From: WVWN01 sp964563535
GTDB lineage: Bacteria; RBG-13-66-14; B26-G2; WVWN01
Assembly (NCBI GenBank): GCA_964563535.1
Contig: CAZLXP010000019.1
Location: 1-33,388, forward strand
Length of the DNA: 33,388 bases
Direction of reading: 5' to 3'
Position numbers and translations under genes: made by a program. Positions 7,325 through 16,057 of the stretch are shown piece after piece; the first letter of the stretch is position 1, and the number at the start of each line of letters is the position of its first letter. The notes beneath the pieces are model-generated. The model was not told the DNA's origin. It searched no databases and saw only the letters and a program-made list of their open reading frames with translations.

Positions 7325-8260
7325 CTAGTCGCCGTTCTCGTCGCCGAGCCACTCGGCGCCGGTGAATTTCAAAAAGGCGTCCTCCAACGTCGCGCCGGGG
7401 GCGCCGATGCGCTCCCTCAACGCCGCCGGCGTCGCGACGGTCACGAGCCGGCCCTCGTGGATGATGCCGACGCGGTCGCAGAGCCGCTCCGCCTCCTCCA
7501 TATCGTGGGTAGTCAAAAGGACCGTAGTCCCCTCCTCGTCCCGCATGTCGGTGATGACGCGCTGGACTTCGCGCTTGGACCGCGGGTCGAGGCCGGTCGT
7601 CGGCTCGTCCAACAAGAGCAGCGCCGGCGCCGACATAAACGCGCGCGTCGCCGCCACCTTCTGCCGCTCGCCCCGCGATAGGCTCTTCACCTGGTCGCTC
7701 AGGCGTTTGGGGTCGAAACCTACGCGCTTCAACAGGCCGTCGTACCGGGCGCGGGCGTCGCGGGGGTTGAGGCCGTAGAGCCGGGCGGCGTAGCGGAGGT
7801 TCTCCGAACCCGAAAGGACCTTGAAGAACGCCGCGTCCACCGCGACGCGGTTGATAAGCTCGCGCACCCGGGCCGGGTCCTGCTCGACGTCGACGCCGAA
7901 GACCTCGACCCGCCCCTCGTCGGGGACCAGAAGGGTCGAGATTATCCTGACTAACGTCGACTTGCCCGAGCCGTTCATGCCGATAAGGCCGAAGATCTCG
8001 CCTTTATCGACGTCGAACGTGACCGCCGCCAGCGCCGCGAACCTCGGGCGCCGCCGCCAGAAACCCCGGCGCTTTCCCTCCGGCCGCGTAAACCGTTTGG
8101 TCAGGCCCTCCACCCTGAGCGCCGGCCCGCCGTCGCCGACAGCCTCGGCGGCAAGTAAGGATAATTCGCGCTCGACGTTTAATCGTTTAACCGTTCCGGC
8201 CGGTTCCATCGTCGGCCCTCCGTTCGTATCCTCTCTTGTAATCTCGCGTTCGCCGTTCAT
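7325..8260 (-). CDS. ABC transporter ATP-binding protein
   Basis: Encodes 311 residues. Walker A is GMNGSGKST (94-102), the signature is LSRGE (194-198), Walker B is LLLLDEP (214-220) and the switch histidine is in LLTTHD. It resembles DrrA/CcmA-type ATPases that pair with ABC-2 permeases. The usual Q-loop glutamine is not evident (RVAVDAAFFKVLSGSENL), which is odd. An N-terminal extension of about 45 residues precedes the NBD. The ATG at 8260 is supported by CAGGAAAAC; M18 is a possible alternative. First gene of the exporter operon. Confidence 0.9.
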   Translation of the reverse strand: MNGEREITREDTNGGPTMEPAGTVKRLNVERELSLLAAEAVGDGGPALRVEGLTKRFTRPEGKRRGFWRRRPRFAALAAVTFDVDKGEIFGLIGMNGSGKSTLVRIISTLLVPDEGRVEVFGVDVEQDPARVRELINRVAVDAAFFKVLSGSENLRYAARLYGLNPRDARARYDGLLKRVGFDPKRLSDQVKSLSRGERQKVAATRAFMSAPALLLLDEPTTGLDPRSKREVQRVITDMRDEEGTTVLLTTHDMEEAERLCDRVGIIHEGRLVTVATPAALRERIGAPGATLEDAFLKFTGAEWLGDENGD

Positions 8261-8314
8261 GTTTTCCTGCGCCCGGGCGCGAAGCCGTTAAACGTCCCGG
8301 AAATTTAATTTAAA

Positions 8315-8338
8315 ACCCACCGATTTCGGTCGGTGGGT
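8315..8338 (-). terminator. Rho-independent terminator after lptD
   Basis: Stem CCCACCGA/TCGGTGGG followed on the minus strand by TTTTAAATT. It stands between lptD and the ABC exporter operon and may also bound the structured element at 8341-8481. Confidence 0.75.
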
Positions 8339-8340
8339 CG

Positions 8341-8481
8341 GCGTAACCGTTGAGGGCAAAAACTTTATTCTCAATTAGTTACACCTCGCCACCGGGCAAC
8401 GGGCACAATAACCCACCCGGAAAGCATATTGCCCTCCCGCGTAAAGTGCGGGAGGAACTCAGGGTGGTATGCGAGTTTTTT
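8341..8481 (+). ncRNA. Structured RNA resembling an IS200/IS605 right end or omega-RNA
   Basis: On the plus strand several stems nest. GTAAC...GTTAC (8343-8347/8378-8382) encloses TTGAG...CTCAA (8350-8354/8370-8374). A second domain closed by CTCGC/GCGAG (8385-8389/8471-8475) holds CCGGG/CCCGG (8392-8396/8416-8420) and a perfect CCTCCCGC/GCGGGAGG hairpin (8433-8440/8448-8455). T6 follows at 8476. The last hairpin and its tail GGAGGAACTCA recall the conserved right-end hairpin of TnpB-bearing IS200/IS605 elements. No tnpA or tnpB is nearby, so it could be a remnant, a miniature element or an independent RNA. Confidence 0.35.
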
Positions 8482-8570
8482 ATATCTCATGGAATCGAAT
8501 TCCTCTCAATTTATTTAACGGTATATATAACACATAATTTCCGAAAGTCAAGCCTTTTTTATCCCCCGTC

Positions 8571-11213
8571 CTACGGCCGGCCTAACGTCCGTTCCTGCGT
8601 GCCGTAGAGTTGTATCTCCGGTATATCTATCAGCCGCACCTGGAACCAGTAGATAACCTCCTCCCGCTCAAACGCGACCCGCAACTCGGCCTCCCAGCGG
8701 TGGAGGTTGCGGTAGACGCGGTAGTGCTCGCTTATGAGGTCTCCCTCCGCGATGTCGTAATACGCGTCGTAGCCGAGGCGCCACTTCTTCGTCAAGTCGA
8801 ACGATACGGCGCCCTTCAACGTGTGGAGGCCGAAGCCGCCTTCGGACCGGCTGTAGTCGTGGGTGAGCGAGAAGTTCCACCCTTGGCCCATCCCCTCGCC
8901 CGCCTCGTACCGCCGGCCGGTGATGGTGTCGATGTTGTAGACGTTGGGGTCGACGTCTTCGCCCTCCGGGACGCGAGGCCTTCCGTAGGGGTCCGTAGCG
9001 CGGCGCCACGACGGGTCGAGCTCCTCCTCCTCCCGCGCCAGCGGTCCGGTCGTGAAGGAAGCCGTCGTGGTGACGTCGAGGTCGAGGAAGGATAAGTCGT
9101 ATATGTCGTTGCGGAGTTGCAGCCGCTGGGAAAGGAAATACCAGTCGCGGAAGTTGGGGGTTATCTCTATCGTATTTATGAGGTCGCTGAACGGCCGCTC
9201 GCCCGGGTAACTGAGCGGGCCCAGGTTATAGGTGGTGGTGGTATCCCACGTCACGAGGTTAACCACTTTCCCGAGGGTGGCGGCCTTGCGCAGCCGGGGG
9301 ATAGACTCGCCGCCCGGCGTTTCCAGGCCGCCGCGCTTAGGCCGGTACACGTCTTCCCACGAACGGGCCGGCCCTTTGGCGCCGGCCTCTTCTTTCTCCT
9401 CTGCCGCCGCTTTTTTCTCTTCGGGCAACTTAACGTCGAAAGTTTGCCGCAGCGCGAGAGAGAGCGCGCTCTCCTCGGGGTAAACGGCGCCCCCCGCCAC
9501 CATCCACGATTGGTCGATATTGGGCCGGTAGCTGTGGGTCGCGGTCGGGTTGACGATATGGCGGAAGACCGTTTCGTCGCGGCCGAAGATGCCGTAGACC
9601 TTGGTCGAGAGCGCCAACGTCGTATCCCAGGTGGCGAGGAATCGATTATTCCGGCCGAACTTGTCGCGGTCGTACCAGTAGCCGTGGCCGGCGGCGCCCG
9701 GGTCGACGCGCACGTACCTCAAGAGCGTGAGCGGCCGCGACGCCGAGAGGTCCGTCGAGCCCTCCTTGAGCACCGAGCCCGCTTCCTCGAAGTCTTGATA
9801 ATTTACCCAGCTCGCGTTGTACTGATAATAAAACCGCGTCTCGCCGATCTCCTTGCGCGTGGCGTAAAAATTTACGCGCGGGAAGGGGTCCTTCGTGCGC
9901 TGGATGGTCCCGCCGTACGGCTCGACCTGGTGGGGGGGCTCGGCCAAGAGCGTCAGCGGCTGCGGCGAGCCTACCGCCTCCGTGGTCTTCTCCTTCGTAA
10001 AGCGCGCGTCGAGCGAGAGCTGATAATCGGTCCAGTTCTGGGAGACGTTGGCGAACGACTCCAGCTTCTGCTCGGTCCTGATTTCGAAATCCTCGTCGAA
10101 GTATTCGTCGTACGCGGTGCTGTTGCGGAGGTCGAGGCGCAACAGCGCCGCGGCGTTATCGGTGAAGTCCTGGCGGTGCGACGAATATATCTTCCACCAC
10201 TCGATCGCCTGATCGCGCTGGCGTATGTGGCTGGCGTAGAAGTTGTTGACGGTGGAGCGGCTGCCGTAGAGATAGACCAGGTTCGCGCCCTTGTGCCACC
10301 CCGCCTTGGAATCGTAGTCGAGGAGGAAGGTCGCGTCCGAAAAATCGTTTATCACCCAGTAGAAGCCGTTGTTGACGATAAACTGACCGTGCCTCACATA
10401 ACGGATATACGGCGGCAGAAAGCCGGAGTGGCGGTCCTTGCGGAGGGAGAAGAAGTAAAACGGCGCCGCCGCCACCGGCACCTCGCCCATAAAGAGAACC
10501 GCCGGCCGCGCCACCACTTTGTCCTCGAGGTAGACTTTGAGCTTAGGCGACCAGAAGTGGTAATGGGGCTGGCCCAGGTCGCAGGTGGTGAACGAGCCGC
10601 GCTGAGCGGCGACGGTCTTCTCCTCGATCTTCTTTATACGCCGGCCCCGGTAGTAGCCCTGGGCGGCATCGGCGTCGCCGCGGAGGATCACGCCCTTCTC
10701 GGTCTGGAGGTCGTACGACATCCGCACCCCGAGCATAGTTTGCGTAGGGTCCATAAGTTCGCAGTACCCTTCGGCGACGATCAGGTCGCGCGCCGAGAAG
10801 AACCGCACGCGGTCCGCGGTCAACGTCAGGTCGCCGTAGGAGACGCGCGCGTCGCGGTATAAAGACACCGTGTCTTCTTTGACCAAGTACTCGAGCCAAC
10901 CCGCCTCCTTGTCCACCGCGAAGCGCACCTCGTCCGGCGCGAGCGGCGGCTCCTCCAATTCGGCCCGCGCTTCGCCGACCGTCACGGCCTCCAACGGCGC
11001 CTCGAGGCCTCGCTCCGCCCGCACCTCCGCCACCCACGCCGCGGCCTCGCGCCTTTGGGCCGTCGGCTCTTCCTCCCCCGGCGGCGCCACGTATTTGAAA
11101 AAGTCGCCGAGCTCCCCCTCGTCGGGGTCCTCCAGCACGGTGCCGCGGGCCGGCCAGGCCGCGACGGCCAACGAAACGAAAACAGGCCAAAAGATTTTAA
11201 ATTCTTTGCCCAA
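8571..11213 (-). CDS. lptD: LPS-assembly protein LptD (OstA-like plus barrel)
   Basis: Encodes 880 residues, in the LptD size range. A signal peptide (1-24) is followed by a Glu/Ala-rich segment, then an OstA/LptA-like jellyroll (about 95-235: LTLTADRVRFFS, VAEGYCEL, the TTCDLGQPHYHFWSPKLKV segment). The LptD transition VLFMGEVPVAAAPFYFFSLR and RHSGFLPPY (about 239-268) leads into a long C-terminal beta-barrel. It places LPS in the outer leaflet, so the cell is a diderm. The start is TTG at 11213, the only start that keeps the signal peptide; no clear Shine-Dalgarno is seen. lepB lies upstream with a 39-bp gap. Few cysteines are visible (C151, C211), unlike the four-cysteine E. coli protein. 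Confidence 0.88.
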   Translation of the reverse strand: MGKEFKIFWPVFVSLAVAAWPARGTVLEDPDEGELGDFFKYVAPPGEEEPTAQRREAAAWVAEVRAERGLEAPLEAVTVGEARAELEEPPLAPDEVRFAVDKEAGWLEYLVKEDTVSLYRDARVSYGDLTLTADRVRFFSARDLIVAEGYCELMDPTQTMLGVRMSYDLQTEKGVILRGDADAAQGYYRGRRIKKIEEKTVAAQRGSFTTCDLGQPHYHFWSPKLKVYLEDKVVARPAVLFMGEVPVAAAPFYFFSLRKDRHSGFLPPYIRYVRHGQFIVNNGFYWVINDFSDATFLLDYDSKAGWHKGANLVYLYGSRSTVNNFYASHIRQRDQAIEWWKIYSSHRQDFTDNAAALLRLDLRNSTAYDEYFDEDFEIRTEQKLESFANVSQNWTDYQLSLDARFTKEKTTEAVGSPQPLTLLAEPPHQVEPYGGTIQRTKDPFPRVNFYATRKEIGETRFYYQYNASWVNYQDFEEAGSVLKEGSTDLSASRPLTLLRYVRVDPGAAGHGYWYDRDKFGRNNRFLATWDTTLALSTKVYGIFGRDETVFRHIVNPTATHSYRPNIDQSWMVAGGAVYPEESALSLALRQTFDVKLPEEKKAAAEEKEEAGAKGPARSWEDVYRPKRGGLETPGGESIPRLRKAATLGKVVNLVTWDTTTTYNLGPLSYPGERPFSDLINTIEITPNFRDWYFLSQRLQLRNDIYDLSFLDLDVTTTASFTTGPLAREEEELDPSWRRATDPYGRPRVPEGEDVDPNVYNIDTITGRRYEAGEGMGQGWNFSLTHDYSRSEGGFGLHTLKGAVSFDLTKKWRLGYDAYYDIAEGDLISEHYRVYRNLHRWEAELRVAFEREEVIYWFQVRLIDIPEIQLYGTQERTLGRP

Positions 11214-11252
11214 CGTTCAGGACCCACGCGAAAAGACGTCGCCGCGCCGCGC

Positions 11253-12071
11253 TCACCCCACCGCTAACAATATTCGCCCCCAGCGCACGTGCCGCCAAAA
11301 TTCGTACCACTTCGACAGGCGGACATCCTCGCCGTCAATCAATATCTCGCCGCCGGCGTCGCAAATATACTCGGTCCGCCGCGGCGCCGCGGAGCCTTCG
11401 GTCCCGGCGAGGCGCGTGCGGTAGAGCCGCGACACGCGCGAACGGTGTTCGGGGCAAAAGGCCGGGCTCCACGACCAATATATAAACGCCGCCCGGCCTT
11501 TGATCAACCGGCGCGGCACGAAGCCCCAGTACCGGCTGTCCCGGCTCTCGGCCCGGTAATCGCCCATCACGAAGTAGGATTCCGCCGGGACTTTAAACGG
11601 CCCGAATTCGTCGGCCGCCGGCCCGTGGACGTAAGGTTCGCTCAGCCGCTCGCCGTTTACGTATACCCGCCCGCCCTTTCCCATAACGACGTCGCCCGGC
11701 ACGCCTATGATGCGCTTCACGTAGTCCCGCCGCGGAACCCGCCGCCGGTGAACGACCAGCTCGTACGTCTCCCGGAACCACTTGCCGACCGTCAGCTCGT
11801 TATCCTGGTGGGGGTACTTGAAGACGACGACGTCGCCGCGGGAGGGTTCCCGGAAGCGATACCCCACCTTCTCCACCACTACGTAGTCGCCGACGAGAAG
11901 CGTGCGTTTCATCGAACCGGACGGTATTTTGAAGGCCTGGACGACGAAAGCGCGGAGCAGAAAGGCGACGACGACGGCGATAAGGATCGCTTCGGCGTAT
12001 TCGCGCCCGGCGGACTTCGTCCCGGGAGGGCGCCGCCGGCGCTTAGTTACGTCTTCTTCGACTCCGGCCAT
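11253..12071 (-). CDS. lepB: Signal peptidase I
   Basis: Encodes 272 residues from ATG 12071; a TTG six codons upstream (12089) is possible but less well placed. A single TM segment (EAILIAVVVAFLLRAFVVQ) precedes the catalytic-serine motif IPSGSM. The general-base lysine is in RDYVKRIIGVPGD, and the GDNR-type box reads MGDYRAESRDSRYWGFV. It cleaves signal peptides at the periplasmic face of the inner membrane. The C-terminal 50 residues extend beyond the usual end of the domain. Upstream of lptD on the same strand, probably co-transcribed. Confidence 0.92.
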   Translation of the reverse strand: MAGVEEDVTKRRRRPPGTKSAGREYAEAILIAVVVAFLLRAFVVQAFKIPSGSMKRTLLVGDYVVVEKVGYRFREPSRGDVVVFKYPHQDNELTVGKWFRETYELVVHRRRVPRRDYVKRIIGVPGDVVMGKGGRVYVNGERLSEPYVHGPAADEFGPFKVPAESYFVMGDYRAESRDSRYWGFVPRRLIKGRAAFIYWSWSPAFCPEHRSRVSRLYRTRLAGTEGSAAPRRTEYICDAGGEILIDGEDVRLSKWYEFWRHVRWGRILLAVG

Positions 12072-12197
12072 ACGTTCTTCTTGGCTCAACGCTTTGCCGC
12101 TCGTACGTCAGGGCCTCGGGGAAACCCGGCCCGCGGCAAGGCCGCTTAGCCGGCGACGCGCCCCCGCCCGGGCCGCGCCAAAGGTTTAAATAAACGA

Positions 12198-12224
12198 CTT
12201 GGCCCGTTGCAAGGGCCAAGACAA
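12198..12224 (-). terminator. Rho-independent terminator of the cNMP/CBS operon
   Basis: Stem CTTGGCCC/GGGCCAAG (12198-12205 with 12213-12220), followed on the minus strand by a T-rich TCGTTTATTTAAA tract. Confidence 0.7.
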
Positions 12225-12268
12225 GTCCGGCGCGGCCTGAGGTCGCTTCGCCCGCCACGCCGGCACGG

Positions 12269-12733
12269 TCACTTAATGATCTTGGCCAGGAACTCGCGCA
12301 AACGAAGCGTCGTTTGGCGAAGGCCGGCGCTTTGGATAAGCAACGTTTGCCGAAAAACCCGATGCTCATATAGCGGGTCGGCCGCGACCACGGCCCAGAA
12401 ATCCTTCGCCGATATCCGTAAAAATTTTACCGGCGCCGTCGCGATGGCTGAAACGTAATATTCCTTGCCATCCATAACGGGATTTAACGCCAAAACGTCC
12501 CCCCGCTGCCACCGGAAAAGGACCAGCCCCCGTTTTTCGTCCACCCTTTTTATGTAATCCACCTGGCCTTCGGCAACGACGTATAGGTTATCGGCGGCCT
12601 TACCCTCGGCGACGATTACCTCTCCCTCCTTGGCCGCGGCCGCCTCGGACCGCGAGGCCAACATTTCCAAAGCCTCCGGCGGCAGCGTCTTAAACAACTC
12701 GCACGCGGCCAATATTTTTACCCGTTCTTCCAT
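12269..12733 (-). CDS. Cyclic-nucleotide-binding-fold protein, degenerate binding site
   Basis: Encodes 154 residues: one cNMP-binding beta-roll (about 10-125) with a short C-terminal helix and no DNA-binding domain. The beta-roll pattern is clear (GEVIVAEGKAADNLYVVAEGQV), but the phosphate-binding cassette is not conserved: where GE...RSA is expected it reads GDVLALNPVMDGKEYYVSA. It probably does not bind cAMP in the usual way. Last of three genes; 9 bp separate it from the second cNMP-fold gene. A protein-interaction or sensing role is inference. Confidence 0.78.
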   Translation of the reverse strand: MEERVKILAACELFKTLPPEALEMLASRSEAAAAKEGEVIVAEGKAADNLYVVAEGQVDYIKRVDEKRGLVLFRWQRGDVLALNPVMDGKEYYVSAIATAPVKFLRISAKDFWAVVAADPLYEHRVFRQTLLIQSAGLRQTTLRLREFLAKIIK

Positions 12734-12742
12734 CGTCCGAGT

Positions 12743-13201
12743 TCAGAATTTACTCATCCTGTAGTAACCCTCGATCTTGGCCGTGGTATCGCGGGCCCGT
12801 TCGCAGAAGGCCAATATTATCGCCTGGAGCAACTTGTTGGCCACCGGCATGTCCTCGGCGATCAAACGGTCGAAGGCCTTCCGCTCGAGCCACAGCAGGC
12901 GGCAGCGGCCGCGCGCGTATACCGTAGCGGACACGGGCGCGGCCTCGATAAGCGACATCTCGCCGAAGAATTCTCCGGGTTGTAAAAGACTTATCTCCTC
13001 CGTCCCGGCGCCCGAAATTTGCGTCGTGACCGAACATCGGCCGGCGTCTATGAGATAGAGTCTTTCGCCCGGGTCGCCCTCCTTGATAATGAGCTGGCCG
13101 TCGTCGTACGTCGCCTCGTCCACCACGATGCGGACCATGTCGAGCTCCTGGTCCGAGAATTCTCTGAAAAGGCGGTTGCGCCTGAGCTCTTCGCGGCCCA
13201 T
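12743..13201 (-). CDS. Cyclic-nucleotide-binding-fold protein
   Basis: The ATG at 13201 overlaps the TGA of the upstream CBS-motif gene (TGATG), which indicates coupled translation and is preferred to an in-frame start at 13222. Encodes 152 residues. The cNMP beta-roll includes GDPGERLYLIDAGRCSV and a recognisable cassette, GEFFGEMSLIEAAPVSATV. The arginine that contacts the cyclic phosphate (PRSA) is replaced (PVSA), so nucleotide binding is doubtful. No output domain. Confidence 0.8.
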   Translation of the reverse strand: MGREELRRNRLFREFSDQELDMVRIVVDEATYDDGQLIIKEGDPGERLYLIDAGRCSVTTQISGAGTEEISLLQPGEFFGEMSLIEAAPVSATVYARGRCRLLWLERKAFDRLIAEDMPVANKLLQAIILAFCERARDTTAKIEGYYRMSKF

Positions 13202-14496
13202 CACCGCCCCCGCCGCCCCCATAAAAATTTCAGGAGGTCCGGGGCGCGGACCGTCCCCACGACCTCGCCGTCGTCATCCACGACTACCGCCACCTCGGCG
13301 TTCGATTTCGCGAACGCCTCCACCACTTTCTCGGCGCTGTCGTTCACGTTTACCCTCAGGAAACTCCGGTCTACCACCCCGGCGACGGAGGCCAACGGCG
13401 CCGCGGCTCGAGGCGCCCCCCCGACCCGGGCCTGATACTCGAGCAACCGCTTGCGGGCCCAACGGTAAAACTTGACGCTGAGCACGCGGTCGAAACCCAG
13501 AATCATGGGAACCGTAGGCCGGCCGCCGATAAAGTCGAGGTGGTTTTGAAGCGCGCACCGGTTGGCGTCGACGTCCACCTTCAGGAAATATCGGAGCGAC
13601 GAGTCCGGGACGAGGTCGTCGTCATCCTCGGGCACGGCGGCCAAGTACGTAATGTCCTTTAAATCGCCCTCCCACGCCGGGTCGTAGATTTCGCCGGCCG
13701 CGACCGTCGCGCTCAGCTCGTCGTCCTGGTCGAAATATTTTTCGGAATATTTTTCGAGGGTATCCACGGCGTCGGCGAGGAAAACGCCGAGCGCGCAATC
13801 CGCTCCCCAAATCGCGCCCGACAGCACGAACGCGGCGTCGTCGGAGTGTCCCGGCCCCGCCCGGTCGCGTATATACATAAACCGGTAGCGGTCGTCGTCC
13901 ACCGCTCCCGGCCCAAGCTCCACGATCAACCCCTTTTTCCGGAACTCCGCTATCTCGTCGCCGTGGGGGTCGTGGGACAACACTTCGCCGTCCAGGCCCA
14001 TCTCGCGCATAACGGCCGTATCGACGACGTAACAAGAACCGCCCCCGATGGCCACGCCCGTTTCGGCCTCCACCTCGGCGCGGACCTCGGAATTGTCGCG
14101 CTTGCCCCCGATATATATACCTCGCAACACGGCCGCCGGTTCGACCGCGAAATCGGCAAGGAACGGTATAGATAGAAGGGGCTTGCCGTCGGCGTCCGTC
14201 AGCGCGGTCGCGTCGCCGCCGGCCGCGGCCCGCGCGGCCCACGCGAAGACGTCGTCTATCAGCTTCTGCCGCGCCCGCTTGACTTTGGCGGCGTTGAGCC
14301 GCAGCGCCCGGACGACGTCCGCGGTAGTTACGTCGACGAAGTGGCGGGGCCTGAACTCGCCGTGGCCGTTGTGGGCGTGGCCCTCCACCGTCTGAATAAA
14401 TATGAGCCGCTCGACCGCCGCGGAAACATCCAACCGCTCCCGCCGAAGCAGCCGGTCGAAATCCGCGCGGATGAGCTCTCGCAAATTATTATCCAT
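13201..14496 (-). CDS. Protein of unknown function with a C-terminal single CBS motif
   Basis: Encodes 431 residues. The first 370 are not recognised; they contain a histidine-rich VEGHAHNGHGEFRPRHF stretch near the start and many acidic residues. The C-terminus (about 368-428) is one CBS motif: VNVNDSAEKVVEAFAKSN, then VVVDDDGEVVGTVRAPDLL. CBS motifs normally come in pairs, so dimerisation may supply the second. First gene of an operon with two cNMP-fold proteins. The set suggests a ligand-sensing complex; the output is unknown. No Shine-Dalgarno is obvious. Confidence 0.75.
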   Translation of the reverse strand: MDNNLRELIRADFDRLLRRERLDVSAAVERLIFIQTVEGHAHNGHGEFRPRHFVDVTTADVVRALRLNAAKVKRARQKLIDDVFAWAARAAAGGDATALTDADGKPLLSIPFLADFAVEPAAVLRGIYIGGKRDNSEVRAEVEAETGVAIGGGSCYVVDTAVMREMGLDGEVLSHDPHGDEIAEFRKKGLIVELGPGAVDDDRYRFMYIRDRAGPGHSDDAAFVLSGAIWGADCALGVFLADAVDTLEKYSEKYFDQDDELSATVAAGEIYDPAWEGDLKDITYLAAVPEDDDDLVPDSSLRYFLKVDVDANRCALQNHLDFIGGRPTVPMILGFDRVLSVKFYRWARKRLLEYQARVGGAPRAAAPLASVAGVVDRSFLRVNVNDSAEKVVEAFAKSNAEVAVVVDDDGEVVGTVRAPDLLKFLWGRRGR

Positions 14497-14570
14497 AAAG
14501 CGACGAAGTGCCGATTAAATCTTATAGTATGAAAATTAACCGTTTATGTCAATCGAGCCGTTAACAAAAA

Positions 14571-14586
14571 CCCCCTTTTAAGGGGG
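14571..14586 (-). terminator. Rho-independent terminator overlapping a stop codon
   Basis: Hairpin CCCCCTTTTAAGGGGG followed on the minus strand by TTTTTG. The stop codon of the AI-2E permease gene lies inside the stem. Confidence 0.8.
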
Positions 14587-15828
14587 CCCGTCCGCGCCTT
14601 CGACGTGGGGCGGATTTTTGAAAAACGGCCCCTCCAGGTATCGGCGCTCCAACTTTTTAGCCAATATCTTCAACGTCGCCGTCACCGGAACCGCGGCCAG
14701 AAAGCCCACGACGCCGAAAAACTTCGCGCCGACGAGCATCGCGACCATCGTGACGACCGGATGCAGGCCGACGCGGCGCCCTACGACCCGCGGCGCCAAT
14801 ATATACGCGTCGAACAGGTTCACCGTTACGTACAAAATAAGCGCGAAAATGAGATGTCGCCCCGCGTCCGGCCCCACCAGGATGACGACCAGCGCCGGGA
14901 GGCCGCCGATATACGTCCCGACGTACGGCACCATGTTCGCGAAACCCGCGAATATCCCCAAGAGGAGCGCGTAGTCGACGCCGATGACCGTCAGGCCGAC
15001 GGCGACGAACGTGGCCTCGGCCGTCGAGACGATGAATTGGCCGCGGATGAAGCCGGCTAGGACGCGGTCTATCTCGTGGTAGGTCTCGACGGCCTCGTCC
15101 AGGAAGCGCCGCGGCACGCGGTCCCTTACCCACCCCTTAATCTTCGGCATGTCGCGGAGGAGGTAGAAGGTGAAGATGGGCGTAATTATGATGTTGACGA
15201 CGTGCGTCGCGAGCTGAGAAAGCGACGTGACGAAGGCGAGCCCCCGCTCGAAGAGCGCGGCGAAGAGGCCCTGCGCCCGAACCGCCAGGCTATCTATTAA
15301 CGGCTTGGCGTACGGCGATACTTCGTAATCCTCCAACGACGCCAGCCACGCATCGGCCGCCCGCACCCAGGCCTCGAGTTGGCCGGGCAAATAACTTAGC
15401 GTCGCGACGAGGCGGGTGATCTGGGCGATAATAGGCGGGACTATAATGAGGAAGACGCCGGCGACGGCCAAGAGGGCGAGCACAATCAAAACGAAAGCCG
15501 AGAGGCTGCGGGACACGCCGCGTTCCGCCAGCGCCGTCACGATCGGCGACAACAAATACGCAATGACGAACGCCGCCACGAACGGAAACAGCAACTGCCA
15601 AATAACGGAGAAGAACCAAATGACGGCGAGGCCGGCGACGAAGTAGCCGACGCCGCGCGCCCACTTCACGCGCATCGCGAACGCCACGACGACGACCAAA
15701 AGCGCCAGAAAGAGCGGCGTCAGCACGCCTTTCACCGCGGCCAGGTAGTGCCAGACGAGCAGCGCCAGCAGGACCAAAAGCAGCGCGCCGCGGAATATCT
15801 CGTCGTATTCGCCGGCAGACTTTTTCAT
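14578..15828 (-). CDS. AI-2E family (PerM-like) membrane transporter
   Basis: Encodes 416 residues, with about eight membrane segments in the layout of the AI-2E/PerM family: a cluster of N-terminal TM segments, a soluble stretch (about 130-200), then RDRVPRRFLDEAVETYHEID and the conserved GIFAGFANMVPYVGTYIGG region. Members include the TqsA exporter of E. coli and Na+/H+ antiporters, so the substrate cannot be fixed. The ATG at 15828 has no strong Shine-Dalgarno. Single gene just downstream of tRNA-Gly. Confidence 0.9.
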   Translation of the reverse strand: MKKSAGEYDEIFRGALLLVLLALLVWHYLAAVKGVLTPLFLALLVVVVAFAMRVKWARGVGYFVAGLAVIWFFSVIWQLLFPFVAAFVIAYLLSPIVTALAERGVSRSLSAFVLIVLALLAVAGVFLIIVPPIIAQITRLVATLSYLPGQLEAWVRAADAWLASLEDYEVSPYAKPLIDSLAVRAQGLFAALFERGLAFVTSLSQLATHVVNIIITPIFTFYLLRDMPKIKGWVRDRVPRRFLDEAVETYHEIDRVLAGFIRGQFIVSTAEATFVAVGLTVIGVDYALLLGIFAGFANMVPYVGTYIGGLPALVVILVGPDAGRHLIFALILYVTVNLFDAYILAPRVVGRRVGLHPVVTMVAMLVGAKFFGVVGFLAAVPVTATLKILAKKLERRYLEGPFFKNPPHVEGADGPP

Positions 15829-15877
15829 CGGGGCTATGAAACGGGCGCCGGGCCGCGCCGGCCGACGCCGTGCGATG

Positions 15878-15949
15878 AGCGGGCGAAGGGATTCGAACCC
15901 TCGACGTCAAGCTTGGGAAGCTTGCATTCTGCCCCTGAATTACGCCCGC
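15878..15949 (-). tRNA. tRNA-Gly (CCC)
   Basis: Cloverleaf on the minus strand: acceptor stem GCGGGCG/CGCCCGC, anticodon stem CAAGC/GCTTG with loop TTCCCAA (anticodon CCC), T-arm GAGGG-TTCGAAT-CCCTT, discriminator T. CCA is not encoded (CAT follows), so it must be added by a nucleotidyltransferase. Length 72 nt. Confidence 0.95.
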
Positions 15950-15998
15950 TTATTATGCGATATTTATAACATAACTGCGGCGCGAGGGCAAAGCAAAA

Positions 15999-16020
15999 GG
16001 CGCGCCGCCGCGGGCGCGCC
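15999..16020 (-). terminator. Rho-independent terminator of the PEGA-domain gene
   Basis: Stem GGCGCGCC/GGCGCGCC (15999-16006 with 16013-16020), followed on the minus strand by TTTTGCTTTG. Confidence 0.75.
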
Positions 16021-16057
16021 TCCGCATCCGAATTCGATTTGGATTTACTAAAACCGC

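Noticed and set aside
8341..8481. SRP RNA, tmRNA or RNase P RNA
   Set aside because: None of the conserved cores (SRP loop GGAAG..AGCAG, tmRNA tRNA-like end, RNase P P4 motif) is present.
9117..10862. 581-codon plus-strand ORF opposite lptD
   Set aside because: Arg/Val/Leu-rich shadow of the LptD reading frame in GC-rich DNA; no domain, promoter or Shine-Dalgarno.
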